From contig NZ_JAGYPI010000001.1 of NCBI RefSeq assembly GCF_018343615.1, positions 1,630,960-1,694,959 on the forward strand: a DNA stretch of 64,000 nt, read 5' to 3'. The stretch comes from Bacillus sp. FJAT-49736 (GTDB lineage Bacteria > Bacillota > Bacilli > Bacillales > Bacillaceae_C). Of the stretch, positions 45,941 through 54,648 are shown one piece after another; positions within the stretch are counted from its first letter, which is position 1; each line of letters begins with the position of its first letter. The notes beneath the pieces were generated by a model. It was given only the letters and a program-made list of their open reading frames with translations, searched no databases and had not been told where the DNA came from. Made by a program: the position numbers and the translations under genes.

Positions 45941-47950
45941 TTATATTCCAAGAATGAGCTTTCCACCATAATAGACGATTAGCGATAGTAAATACGCAAT
46001 AGCAAGTGCATACACGATACTGAATACCGTCCATTTCCATGAACCCGATTCATTTCGAATCGCCGCAACCGTTGCCACACATGGTATATAAAGCAAAACA
46101 AACACTAAGAAGCTATATGCTGATAAGGGTGTGAAATAATGTGACAATAACCCTTGAAGAGCCGTTGAATCTGGTGTATGGTAAATAATCCCCATCGTCG
46201 AAACAACTACTTCTTTTGCTAAAAATCCGGTGATTAAGGCTGCCCCTGCTTGCCACATGCCAAATCCAAGCGGTGCCAAGATCGGAACAAACCAACCGCC
46301 AATAATGGCTAAAAAGCTATGATCTAGGTCAACGGCTATGCCACCCGGTCCGAAATAGGATAAAAGCCAAATCGCAACAGAACCGCCAAAAATAAAGGTT
46401 CCTGCCTTGCGGACAAAGCCCTTTCCTTTATCCCATGTACTTCTCCACAATGTTAAAGCATGGGGAACACGGTATGGCGGAAGCTCAATCACGAACATAG
46501 AAGGCTGATTTTTCATAAGTACTTTCGAAAAGATTTTCGCTAGTACAAGTGCCACTACAATTCCCATTACATATAATGAAAAAACAATAATGGCTTGATG
46601 CTTATGAAAAAAAGCTCCTACAAACAAAGCATAAATGGATAATCGTGCGGAGCAAGACATTAATGGTGTTAAAAGTACCGTTAATAATCTCTCTTTCGGT
46701 TGTTCAATGGTTCTAGCAGCCATAATACCAGGAACATTACATCCAAAGCCGATGACCATTGGGATAAATGCCTTTCCATTTAAGCCTACTTTTTCCAAGA
46801 CTCGATCCATCACAAGTGCAGCTCTAGCCATATAACCGGAATCCTCAAGGAACGAAATGAAAAGAAACAACACAAAGATTTGCGGCACGAAAACGAGAAC
46901 ACCGCCAACACCTGCTACAATTCCATCCGTCACAAGAGCTTGAATAAACGAGGTGGCTCCAACTGCTTTTAGACCTTCATCAATCCAGGAGCTTAATGGG
47001 CCTGAAATAAATGCATCTAACCAATCGGATAACGGTGTACCAATCCAATCAAAGGTAACCGTAAACATAAGATACATAAAAGCCAAAAAGATAGGAATCC
47101 CAAGCCATCGGTTCGTTACAATTTTATCAATTCGTTCCGTCCAATTTTTTTTCTGGCCTTCTTGGGTTTTCATGCTTTCCTGGATAATTTGATCAATCCA
47201 GATTCTCCGTTTTTCAAACAATAGCCGGGAAGCAGATGGAAAAGAGGTAGTTGCTTTTACTTCCCCTTCAACTGAGTCAATCACTGGCTTCAAACGATCT
47301 TTATCAACCCATTGCTCTATGTAAGAGCGGGCATCTGGATTTCCATCCAGAACTTGAAGGGCCAGCCAACGAACCGGAAGCTGTACATCCTCATCCCTAA
47401 TCAATTCAATGATTTTTGCAATGCCTTTTTCGATGACATCCCCATATGGAATATTTGGGTCCTTATCCTCTTGGTCTGGTAATGACGTTAACTGTTGTGT
47501 AAGCTCATGACAGCCTCTTCCGTTTCTTGCGGTAATGGGTACAACAGGAAGACCAAGCTTTTGAGAGAGAATATTTGAATCAATATGAATACCTCTTCTC
47601 TCGGCAACATCAATCATATTCAAGCCAATGACAACCGGGCTTCCAAATTCAAGAAGCTGAACGGTTAGCTGCAAATTTCTTTCAAGCTGTGATGCATCTA
47701 CAATATTAATAATATTTTCAAATTTTTCGTTTAGGAAAAATTGGATAACAACTGATTCATCCTTTGAAAACGGATAGAGAGAATAAACACCAGGCAAATC
47801 AATGAGATCACCTTTTATTTCCTTCAATCTGCCCACTTTCTTTTCAACCGTCACACCGCTCCAGTTTCCAACATACTCATACGATCCAGTTAAATGATTA
47901 AATAAGGATGTTTTTCCGGTGTTCGGATTTCCAACTAGTGCAGTAATCAT
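45941..47950 (-). CDS. feoB: Ferrous iron transport protein B
   Basis: GTP-gated Fe(II) importer. The 669-residue protein has an N-terminal G domain with G1 GNPNTGKTS (about 7-15), G3 DLPG and G4 NMID. A helical linker and two Gate-type membrane cores follow (about 285-660). Cysteines within Gate segments (GCNVPGIMAART, SCSARLSIY) are conserved. It overlaps feoA by 4 bases. Confidence 0.96.
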   Translation of the reverse strand: MITALVGNPNTGKTSLFNHLTGSYEYVGNWSGVTVEKKVGRLKEIKGDLIDLPGVYSLYPFSKDESVVIQFFLNEKFENIINIVDASQLERNLQLTVQLLEFGSPVVIGLNMIDVAERRGIHIDSNILSQKLGLPVVPITARNGRGCHELTQQLTSLPDQEDKDPNIPYGDVIEKGIAKIIELIRDEDVQLPVRWLALQVLDGNPDARSYIEQWVDKDRLKPVIDSVEGEVKATTSFPSASRLLFEKRRIWIDQIIQESMKTQEGQKKNWTERIDKIVTNRWLGIPIFLAFMYLMFTVTFDWIGTPLSDWLDAFISGPLSSWIDEGLKAVGATSFIQALVTDGIVAGVGGVLVFVPQIFVLFLFISFLEDSGYMARAALVMDRVLEKVGLNGKAFIPMVIGFGCNVPGIMAARTIEQPKERLLTVLLTPLMSCSARLSIYALFVGAFFHKHQAIIVFSLYVMGIVVALVLAKIFSKVLMKNQPSMFVIELPPYRVPHALTLWRSTWDKGKGFVRKAGTFIFGGSVAIWLLSYFGPGGIAVDLDHSFLAIIGGWFVPILAPLGFGMWQAGAALITGFLAKEVVVSTMGIIYHTPDSTALQGLLSHYFTPLSAYSFLVFVLLYIPCVATVAAIRNESGSWKWTVFSIVYALAIAYLLSLIVYYGGKLILGI

Positions 47951-48180
47951 GATTCACAATCAACCTTTATTTTTTTTGCATCACATCGGCGTATGCCAAT
48001 TAACTGCCCTTGACATTCGACCATACAAGGACCGCCAAAAGGCATTAAACACTTCAATTTCACCGGACAGCCTTCAAACACACCTACATGGAGCAGACGG
48101 TGCTTCAAAGTCTCATCTACTTGAGAAAGATCAGAAATACTTCCTGCTTTGCCTTCAAGTAATTCCAATAAAGTCGCCAT
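47947..48180 (-). CDS. feoA: Ferrous iron transport protein A
   Basis: A 77-residue SH3-like cytoplasmic protein that supports FeoB. Conserved features are LLHVGVFEGCPVKL and a C-terminal strand DAKKIKVD. The ATG at 48180 is best spaced from GGAG; another ATG lies two codons upstream. First gene of feoA-feoB-Cys-rich, preceded by two Fur-box-like sequences. Confidence 0.92.
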   Translation of the reverse strand: MATLLELLEGKAGSISDLSQVDETLKHRLLHVGVFEGCPVKLKCLMPFGGPCMVECQGQLIGIRRCDAKKIKVDCES

Positions 48181-48205
48181 GATCATTTCTCCGTTCCATT
48201 TTAAT

Positions 48206-48226
48206 TGAGAATGATAAATCTTCTCA
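48206..48226. promoter_or_regulatory. Fur box 1 before feoA
   Basis: TGAGAA, nine bases and TTCTCA form a palindrome. The 19-base core matches GATAATGATAATCATTATC in 14 of 19 positions. It lies 26 bases upstream of the feoA start. Confidence 0.7.
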
Positions 48227-48285
48227 TTTACTGATTTTATTTTATCACGAAGTTGGGCAATATGGAACTAAAAATCAATTGGAAA

Positions 48286-48300
48286 TGAGAATTTTTATCA
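48286..48300. promoter_or_regulatory. Fur box 2 before feoA
   Basis: TGAGAATTTTTATCA fits the 7-1-7 Fur consensus TGATAAT-N-ATTATCA in 12 of 14 positions. Position fits an upstream operator of the feo promoter. Confidence 0.65.
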
Positions 48301-48330
48301 ATTGTTCACAAATCCTTTGAAAGTCAATTT

Positions 48331-48355
48331 AAAAAACCTGCTTATTGTAAGCAGG
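48331..48355 (-). terminator. Terminator of the ECF sigma operon
   Basis: CCTGCTTA (48337-48344) pairs with TAAGCAGG (48348-48355) and TTTTTT follows on the minus strand, directly after the stop codon. Confidence 0.88.
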
Positions 48356-49666
48356 CTATTTGACGCGGATCATAGCATTTCCATGGATATAGGCTGGGTA
48401 GTCACGAAGTTTTATAGTAATTGGTTTTGTAGGAATTGGATCGTCATATGGAAATTCAATCAGGTTATCACTGAACGAAAAAGAATTAATTTCATGTTTC
48501 TTACCGTTAAAATCAGTGTAATAATCAAATAATTGAAAAGAAATTTTTTCTTTTAGAATAAATGTGAGTCTAACACCCGACTTCACTTTATTCAATTTCC
48601 CATCCATAGGCGCTTGTAAAACTTTTTGCTTCTGCGGATCCACTTTTACCAGCAACTGTTCCTTATCAAGTGCTCTTATTTTATTGATTGTAATATATAG
48701 CTTTTGTGATGTTGCAAAGTAGTTGCTTTGCAAATAATAGGTTTTATCATTACCTTCCCCGGTTCCAGTCAAACCATTCATTATTATTGGCCATGTTTCA
48801 CCATGTTCATTGACCAGACGCAAATCTTGAAGTTCAAAAATTTGTTTTGTATTTCCCGCTGGAAAATGAACCGAAATGGCAACTCTTGTTGGTGAAAAGC
48901 TTATATTCTTAATTAGAATTTTTTGATTTTCGACCAAAACCGTTTTATTTAATGAAACAACTTCTTTCTTTGCAATTTTATGTTGATCTAGCGTAAATGG
49001 AATTTTCCATTTCGCAGCGTATTTAACCGTTTTTTCTTTGTCCTCCCCTGTCCTCTTTTTTAATTCCATCGTAAGAGTCAATGGAGAAGTAGGTAAATTT
49101 TCAGCGAGGGCCATATCACATTGGTATATAGGTGATTTTCCATTGTCAAAATCTACACTTTGTTGTGTACTGAAATAGCCAAGTTTAAGTTTTTTTCCAT
49201 TTTCCTTTTCAAAGTAATAGTTATCTACTATTAAAGGAGTATTAATATCCTGTTTGGATTCAAAATGATAAAACATTATCAGCTGTTCCTCATCGGCAAT
49301 AACGGAATCTAATACCACCTTAATCCCATCATGTTCATCGGAACGATTGATTTTTTGAGCATAATTATGAGCGATGGCGGCAGTTAGACCTTTATCATTA
49401 CGGACAACCTCCGCAATCTTCTCCATTCCATGCATGCCGGCAGTTTGTTTTTCAGCAGGAATAATGCTACGAAACATGATGACAAATACAACGACAATAA
49501 CAGCAGCGGATAATAAAGAATTAGTCCAAAATTGGAACCTTTTTTTCTTATTTCTAGCTTCACGAATTCCTGCAAAAATGGCATCTTCTATCTTTTCATG
49601 CGGTACGAAAATTTCATCATACTTCTGTTTCACATTGTTTAACTTTTTTTCTTCGAGATCAAACAT
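48356..49666 (-). CDS. Probable membrane anti-sigma factor (DUF4179 type)
   Basis: A 436-residue protein with a short cytoplasmic N-terminus (about 1-45), one membrane span (about 48-68) and a large extracytoplasmic beta-rich domain. This plan and a start overlapping the ECF sigma gene by 8 bases are typical of DUF4179/DUF5643 regulators that hold their sigma factor inactive. The signal sensed is unknown. It is followed by a terminator. Confidence 0.8.
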   Translation of the reverse strand: MFDLEEKKLNNVKQKYDEIFVPHEKIEDAIFAGIREARNKKKRFQFWTNSLLSAAVIVVVFVIMFRSIIPAEKQTAGMHGMEKIAEVVRNDKGLTAAIAHNYAQKINRSDEHDGIKVVLDSVIADEEQLIMFYHFESKQDINTPLIVDNYYFEKENGKKLKLGYFSTQQSVDFDNGKSPIYQCDMALAENLPTSPLTLTMELKKRTGEDKEKTVKYAAKWKIPFTLDQHKIAKKEVVSLNKTVLVENQKILIKNISFSPTRVAISVHFPAGNTKQIFELQDLRLVNEHGETWPIIMNGLTGTGEGNDKTYYLQSNYFATSQKLYITINKIRALDKEQLLVKVDPQKQKVLQAPMDGKLNKVKSGVRLTFILKEKISFQLFDYYTDFNGKKHEINSFSFSDNLIEFPYDDPIPTKPITIKLRDYPAYIHGNAMIRVK

Positions 49667-50180
49667 GCTTTTGCCCTCCTTCCTCTTCCAGTTGATGCTT
49701 TAATGCCTTCAGCCCCTTATAAAGCCATGTTTTCACTGTACTTTCCGGACATTTTAAGAGTGTGGCAATGTCGGAAATCTTCATATCATGAAAAAATTTC
49801 AAAATAATAACATCTCGAAATTTCTCATCCAGCTTATACACCGCTTCTTCTATTTCGAATGGAAATGCTTCTTCTTTGGCACCTGCAATAACCGCCAAGT
49901 CATCGTGATGGATGACCCGCTTCTGCTTCTTCAGCTCATCCTTACAATAGTTGATTAGTATTCGTATTAACCATGTTGAAAAGTATTCGGGGTTTTTCAA
50001 TTTCTTTATCGCTTTATAGCTGCGAAAGGTTGTTTCCTGAATTGCTTCCAATGCTGCCTCTTCTCTTTTTAAATAAGACATAGCAATTCGATAAAGCTGC
50101 TCCTTCTGACCCGATACGAGTTGATAAAAGGCAGTATCATCGCCCTTTTTTGCTTTTTCAACAAGGGATATTAATTCCAA
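49659..50180 (-). CDS. ECF-type RNA polymerase sigma factor
   Basis: A 173-residue sigma70 family protein with only regions 2 and 4. Region 2 holds YRIAMSYLKREEAALEAIQE (about 30-49); region 4 holds the helix-turn-helix MKISDIATLLKCPESTVKTW (about 132-151). It begins with TTG after GGGGGG. The downstream gene is its likely anti-sigma. Which named ECF group it belongs to cannot be told from sequence alone. Confidence 0.9.
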   Translation of the reverse strand: MELISLVEKAKKGDDTAFYQLVSGQKEQLYRIAMSYLKREEAALEAIQETTFRSYKAIKKLKNPEYFSTWLIRILINYCKDELKKQKRVIHHDDLAVIAGAKEEAFPFEIEEAVYKLDEKFRDVIILKFFHDMKISDIATLLKCPESTVKTWLYKGLKALKHQLEEEGGQKHV

Positions 50181-50211
50181 TCTGATCCCCCCTTTTTCTC
50201 TCTCTTTCCAA

Positions 50212-50240
50212 TTAGACAGACAGCATATATAAAAAGTTTT
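50212..50240 (-). promoter_or_regulatory. Possible autoregulatory ECF promoter
   Basis: On the minus strand AAAAC (50240-50236) followed by TTTTT resembles an ECF -35 (TGAAAC), and TGTCTAA ending at 50212 resembles the -10 CGTC. The spacer is about 17 bases. Weak consensus evidence. Confidence 0.35.
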
Positions 50241-50248
50241 ATTTTCAA

Positions 50249-50288
50249 CAAAAAAAAAGAGGTAATTGATTGGAAGTCAATTATCCCC
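50249..50288 (-). terminator. Terminator of the zinc-ribbon membrane protein gene
   Basis: TAATTGA pairs with TCAATTA inside a GAGG/CCCC-type arm, followed by nine or more T residues on the minus strand. Confidence 0.75.
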
Positions 50289-50290
50289 TT

Positions 50291-50322
50291 ACAAAATCAA
50301 CATAGTTTAAGAAAAAAAGAGC
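50291..50322 (+). repeat. Interspersed repeat, solitary right end (copy 8)
   Basis: AACATAGTTTAAGAAA with AAAAGAGC matches only the right terminus of the family, here just after the zinc-ribbon gene. Confidence 0.55.
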
Positions 50323-50330
50323 ATTTCTTT

Positions 50331-51146
50331 TTATAATCCGAGAAATCCACCGAACATGTTGCTAAGAGCGGATTTGAACACTTTAAATAACATATCACCC
50401 ATAATATAAATGGAGATAAAGGTAAGGACATAGGTTGCTAATGAACCGTAAATCACATCGAATCCTTCATGATTGTCTTTTTTATAGCTTGCAATGACAA
50501 GTGGTGGAATCATCATAATCGATCCTAAAAATCCTAATAAAAATATATAAAAAGAAAATTGGATTTTTGAAATAGCCAATAATAAGGCGATAATTAAGAC
50601 AGCAACGAAAGGAATTAAAAATGCACTAAAACGTGCCAATACTTCTTTATACCCAATTTGTACTCGCCCCAATTTGATCGCACCAAAGGTAAAGGTGATG
50701 ACCAACAAAGTAAGAATAATAAAGCCGATAAAAGGTAAGGCAACGGATTCCCAAAATGATGGCGAAGCATCTATTCTTGCTCCAAAAAGAGAACCGAGAC
50801 TACTAACTTCTGACATGAGACCTTTTACCGCAAAAAATAGGATGAGCGGTAAAAATAGGCTATATAAGATGATCGTTATGATTCCATTAACAAAATGTTC
50901 CTCACCGACTTCACGGCTACTACCAAACGGCTTTTTTAACACTTGTGTAATAAATTGAAAATATTGCTGAGAAATCTTCTTGGTTGCTTCCACATATTGA
51001 TTTGGTTGTGCATTTTTTGAAGGAACAGTCGTTGTAGAGGAATGTGCTGCCGCTGCCTCGCTTGCTCCTAAACTTAATAAGCTTGCTCCACAATGTTCGC
51101 AAAAATTCCCCCCTTTATTTTCGTGTTGACAATTTGGACAATTCAC
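50331..51146 (-). CDS. Zinc-ribbon membrane protein
   Basis: A 271-residue protein with an N-terminal zinc ribbon (CPNCQHENKGGNFCEHCG, two CXXC pairs within the first 20 residues). A polar linker and about five membrane segments in the C-terminal two thirds follow. No named function. The GTG at 51146 is chosen because GAGGGGG precedes it and because it places the zinc ribbon at the very N-terminus, as usual; the ATG at 51185 lies upstream of that site. Confidence 0.75.
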   Translation of the reverse strand: MNCPNCQHENKGGNFCEHCGASLLSLGASEAAAAHSSTTTVPSKNAQPNQYVEATKKISQQYFQFITQVLKKPFGSSREVGEEHFVNGIITIILYSLFLPLILFFAVKGLMSEVSSLGSLFGARIDASPSFWESVALPFIGFIILTLLVITFTFGAIKLGRVQIGYKEVLARFSAFLIPFVAVLIIALLLAISKIQFSFYIFLLGFLGSIMMIPPLVIASYKKDNHEGFDVIYGSLATYVLTFISIYIMGDMLFKVFKSALSNMFGGFLGL

Positions 51147-51481
51147 ACGTAAAACCCCCTCGGAAAACATTAAAATATTATTCAAATCTAATGTGGAAAC
51201 GAATCACTCCTACATTAAGATTAGAATCCTTTATGTATTGTTACTTTTGGATACCTATGGTCTGCTACTAACGGGATTGTTTTAGTCCCCAACTTCGCGA
51301 GAATTCTATTTTTTATATTACCTAATATCGGATGATAAAATTTCGAATTATAAAAATCCTCTTAATAGTATTATGACAAAGGCCATGTATTACTTCAATA
51401 GGGAAAACAAGTATGATCTATGGTAGAACTATTTTTTAATGTATTGAATGGAGAGTATTCTTCTTTATTAATTGGGCCGCA

Positions 51482-51530
51482 GGATATATTAAAAACAGCC
51501 GACATCAATCGGCTCAAACAGTATATATCC
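51482..51530 (-). terminator. Terminator of yqjP-yqjQ
   Basis: Two nested stems: outer GGATATAT with ATATATCC (51482-51489/51523-51530) and inner AGCCGA with TCGGCT (51497-51502/51509-51514), with TTTTTAAT on the minus strand after the inner stem. The rest of the gap 51147-51481 is AT-rich and shows no gene or clear site. Confidence 0.8.
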
Positions 51531-51536
51531 TAAAAC

Positions 51537-52334
51537 CTATTTTTTATAAAACGCCTTTCCCCCAACTTTCTCCACAATCATAGGAAACAGTGTGTAAAGA
51601 ATACTGCCTGCGTTCATCCAGCGCGGCAAGTTGATTTCCCTTCGTTTGGTGAACATGCTTTGCACGATGATTTCAGCTAATTTTTCCGGGTCTAGCATAT
51701 AACGTTCAATATTTTTTATGTATGTTCCGGATTTATCAGCTATATCAAAAAATTGGGTTGCAATCGGTCCTGGATTGACGGTTGTAACAAACACATGGAA
51801 AGGTGCCAATTCCATCCGCAGACTGTTCGAGAAGCCAATAACGGCATGCTTTGTAGCGGCGTATGCACTTGATTTAGGAGTAGCCAATTTACCTGCCTGT
51901 GAAGCGATATTAATGATATGGCCAGATTTTTTCTCTCGCATGAAAGGAAGCACTTCCTTTGTACAGGCAATTAGTCCGATTACATTCACATTAAACATTC
52001 CCTGAATATCCTCAAGGGTAGCCTCATGTGCCTCATCAAAGATACCGTACCCGGCATTGTTTACCAAGACATCAATTGGACCAAAATCACGTTGAATTTT
52101 CTGAAAAACTTTTGGTATTTCTTCCGTATTGGAGACATCGAGCCTCTCCACCATGCATTTTACAGAAAAGGCAGCATCAATTCTTTGTTTTAAGTCACAA
52201 AGCTTATCATGATTCCGTGCCAGCAAAACAACATTTGCACCATTTCGGGCGGCTGTAAAAGCTATTTGCTCCCCAAGACCACCCGATGCACCTGTAATTA
52301 CTACGGTTTTTCCTTTTAATTTTTCGTTAACCAT
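51537..52334 (-). CDS. yqjQ: Short-chain dehydrogenase/reductase (YqjQ-like)
   Basis: NAD(P)-dependent oxidoreductase of the classical SDR type. The 265-residue product has the cofactor motif GASGGLGEQIA (about 15-25), NNAGYG, and the catalytic Ser...Tyr-x-x-x-Lys (YAATK, about 158-162). Substrate unknown. It starts 12 bases after yqjP, with GGAGGT before its ATG. Confidence 0.87.
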   Translation of the reverse strand: MVNEKLKGKTVVITGASGGLGEQIAFTAARNGANVVLLARNHDKLCDLKQRIDAAFSVKCMVERLDVSNTEEIPKVFQKIQRDFGPIDVLVNNAGYGIFDEAHEATLEDIQGMFNVNVIGLIACTKEVLPFMREKKSGHIINIASQAGKLATPKSSAYAATKHAVIGFSNSLRMELAPFHVFVTTVNPGPIATQFFDIADKSGTYIKNIERYMLDPEKLAEIIVQSMFTKRREINLPRWMNAGSILYTLFPMIVEKVGGKAFYKK

Positions 52335-52346
52335 ATGTACCTCCGA

Positions 52347-53312
52347 TTAGTTTGCAAAAAAATATGCAACTCCATTTGCATCCATGCTTTTATTAATTTC
52401 ACCTAACGATAACAAATAATCAAGCTGTGCAGTTGTTTCCGATAAGGTTAGCCCCAGCTCCTTCTGGTACACAGCCGGAAATAACTTTTTGCAAATTTCA
52501 AAGGTTGATAATGGTTTTTCTTTCAACATTGCTTTGACTTGCATTGCCCGGTCATGCTGTCTTTGGATGCGGCGCTCAATCAATGAATGGACCTTAGAAA
52601 CGTCTGCACCATGTCCTGTATAAGTTAGATGAATATCGTAATTCAGTAGTTTCTTTAATGATGCATTATATTGCAGCTGGGGCCGAGGTCGTTCTTCTTC
52701 AGCCTTTAAAGGTGGTTCTAATAAAGGATTAGATGAAATGGTTGCTAGAACATGATCCCCGGCAATCAATGTTCTATCATTTTCTCGATAGAAGGATAGA
52801 TGACTTTGCGCATGTCCAGGTGTCTCCAAGACAAACCAATTTTCCAAACCAGGAATTGTATCCCTTTCCTTAATCGTTTCTGTAATTGGTCTGTAGGCTC
52901 CATATTTTAAAGGAGATTTCCACTTTTTTATACTATCTTGAAAATCACCTTCAATCCCGAATTCTTTAAACAGCTCATAATAAAATTGATCATGTGAGGC
53001 AAAAAAGCTTTCATCCTTTTCCAACCACGGTACGCAATATGGATGACCATAAATCCATATATCATCCGAAAGCCACTCTAAAAAACCTACATGATCCGGA
53101 TGATGATGGGTTAATACCACCTGCTCAATATCCTCCGGGATATAACCTAATTGCGATAATTGAAAGGTAAAGAGCTCCCAAGCTTCCTTCGTTTTTACTC
53201 CTGCATCTATTAAGGTTAGGGTCTCCCCTTTTATAAGGTATACATTGACATCGCCAACTGCAAATGGTGTTGGCACTGTAATTTTGGCAATATTGCCGTT
53301 CCATGAAACCAT
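52347..53312 (-). CDS. yqjP: MBL-fold metallohydrolase (YqjP-like)
   Basis: A 321-residue metallo-beta-lactamase-fold enzyme with metal motif THHHPDHVG (about 69-77), further ligands in ETPGHAQSH and AGDH, and a C-terminal winged-helix-like extension as in LACTB2-type hydrolases. The substrate is unknown. First gene of yqjP-yqjQ. An 18-base perfect palindrome lies 19 bases upstream of its ATG. Confidence 0.87.
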   Translation of the reverse strand: MVSWNGNIAKITVPTPFAVGDVNVYLIKGETLTLIDAGVKTKEAWELFTFQLSQLGYIPEDIEQVVLTHHHPDHVGFLEWLSDDIWIYGHPYCVPWLEKDESFFASHDQFYYELFKEFGIEGDFQDSIKKWKSPLKYGAYRPITETIKERDTIPGLENWFVLETPGHAQSHLSFYRENDRTLIAGDHVLATISSNPLLEPPLKAEEERPRPQLQYNASLKKLLNYDIHLTYTGHGADVSKVHSLIERRIQRQHDRAMQVKAMLKEKPLSTFEICKKLFPAVYQKELGLTLSETTAQLDYLLSLGEINKSMDANGVAYFFAN

Positions 53313-53330
53313 CTATATTCCTCCTGATCT

Positions 53331-53348
53331 AATGAATCATGATTCATT
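53331..53348. promoter_or_regulatory. Perfect 18-bp palindrome upstream of yqjP
   Basis: AATGAATCATGATTCATT equals its own reverse complement. Size and TGAAT/ATTCA half-sites resemble operators of TetR-type repressors such as FadR. Confidence 0.5.
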
Positions 53349-53436
53349 ATCCAAAATGATAATTATATTTTAGTCTTTAATTTCCAGAATGTCATTATAT
53401 CAAAATAGAATATGCAGAAAATTTTCAAAAAAGCTA

Positions 53437-53466
53437 TTGACAGACAAGCTCTTCCTTTTGCATAAT
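53437..53466 (+). promoter_or_regulatory. Promoter of the proI T-box leader
   Basis: TTGACA (53437-53442), 18-base spacer, CATAAT (53461-53466): a good SigA promoter upstream of the leader. Confidence 0.7.
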
Positions 53467-53474
53467 CGAATATA

Positions 53475-53720
53475 ATTTAAACTTAAAACAAATAGCTTTG
53501 ATCAAGGCTATTAGATGAAAAATGATGAAAGAGATTGAAGTTCACGGGCTGAGAGACTTCATCATCCCCTTTTTCATACGAACCTACCTTGTGAGCTGAT
53601 TGGAAAACCAATACGTATTTCGGCGTTAACGATTTAGAGATGAATGCTCACTGGCATTCAATTAAGGTGGTACCGCGAAAAATCGCCCTTCGTCCTTTGG
53701 ATGGGGGGCTTTTTGTTTTT
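53475..53720 (+). ncRNA. T-box leader (probably tRNA-Pro sensing) of proI
   Basis: The leader contains the T-box sequence AAGGTGGTACCGCG (53664-53677). It ends in an intrinsic terminator made by GCCC...TCC/GGA...GGGC (53685-53709) with a TTTTTGTTTTT tail. CCT at 53583-53585, followed by ACCTTGTGAGC, is the probable specifier codon for proline, consistent with proI downstream. Uncharged tRNA should stabilise the antiterminator and allow proI expression. Confidence 0.9.
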
Positions 53721-53751
53721 GGTTATATTAAAAAGACAGGAGGAATGTGAT

Positions 53752-54570
53752 ATGAAAATAACCTTCATCGGTGCAGGTTCAATGGCGGAAGCAATAATTG
53801 GCGGATTGGTGAAAAATAATGTTGTAGAAAAGCACCATATTTATGTCACCAATCGCTCCGAAGAATCAAGATTGCAGTATATGCGAAATCAATATGGGGT
53901 ACAAACCACTTATAATCTTCATAATTTATTTCACCAAACCGATATAGTGGTACTAGCGGTTAAACCAAAGGATGCGATGGAGGTGCTGCAGAAAATCTCC
54001 TCATATCTTCAGCAAGATACCCTTCTTATATCGGTCATTGCAGGAGTATCTTTATCGTCAATGGAGAACATATTAAACTTAGAAGTCCCAATCATAAGAG
54101 CCATGCCAAATACATCTGCTGCTATTGGCAAATCGGCCACTGCTATTGCAAAAAATAAAGTGGTAAAGGAACATCATTTAAATTATGCATTTACCCTTTT
54201 CTCCTCCATCGGATTAACAGTAATGGTGGATGAGGAAAAACTAGATGCAGTGACAGGCTTATCTGGCAGCGGACCTGCCTATATATATTATATTGTCGAA
54301 GCAATGGAAAACAGTGCAATGGAAATAGGATTAGAAACAGATATGGCTAAAAAGCTAATAGTGCAAACACTACTCGGTGCAGCAGAAATGTTAAGCCAAT
54401 CAAGCGAAAAAGCGGAAAAATTGCGTTTTGCTGTAACAAGTCCAGGAGGAACAACAGAGGCAGGAATTCGTATGCTTGACCGTCATAAAGTCAAAGACGC
54501 CTTTGTAGATTGCATTAAAGAAGCAACCAAGCAATCCAAACGACTTTCCAAACAGCATTCTAAAGATTGA
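53752..54570 (+). CDS. proI: Pyrroline-5-carboxylate reductase
   Basis: NADPH-dependent final enzyme of proline synthesis. The 272-residue product has the Rossmann motif FIGAGSMAEAIIGG (about 5-18) and the family signature near the C-terminal half (AVTSPGGTTEAGIRML). The ATG at 53752 follows AGGAGGAATG; the open frame upstream lies in the T-box leader. It corresponds to proI (yqjO) of B. subtilis. Confidence 0.93.
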   Translation: MKITFIGAGSMAEAIIGGLVKNNVVEKHHIYVTNRSEESRLQYMRNQYGVQTTYNLHNLFHQTDIVVLAVKPKDAMEVLQKISSYLQQDTLLISVIAGVSLSSMENILNLEVPIIRAMPNTSAAIGKSATAIAKNKVVKEHHLNYAFTLFSSIGLTVMVDEEKLDAVTGLSGSGPAYIYYIVEAMENSAMEIGLETDMAKKLIVQTLLGAAEMLSQSSEKAEKLRFAVTSPGGTTEAGIRMLDRHKVKDAFVDCIKEATKQSKRLSKQHSKD

Positions 54571-54648
54571 AACTTTGTAAGCAAGTTTCTTTTATATAGT
54601 AGGAGGCCATTGTTATAATAAGATTAATTTGGATGAGGAGGTCTATAT

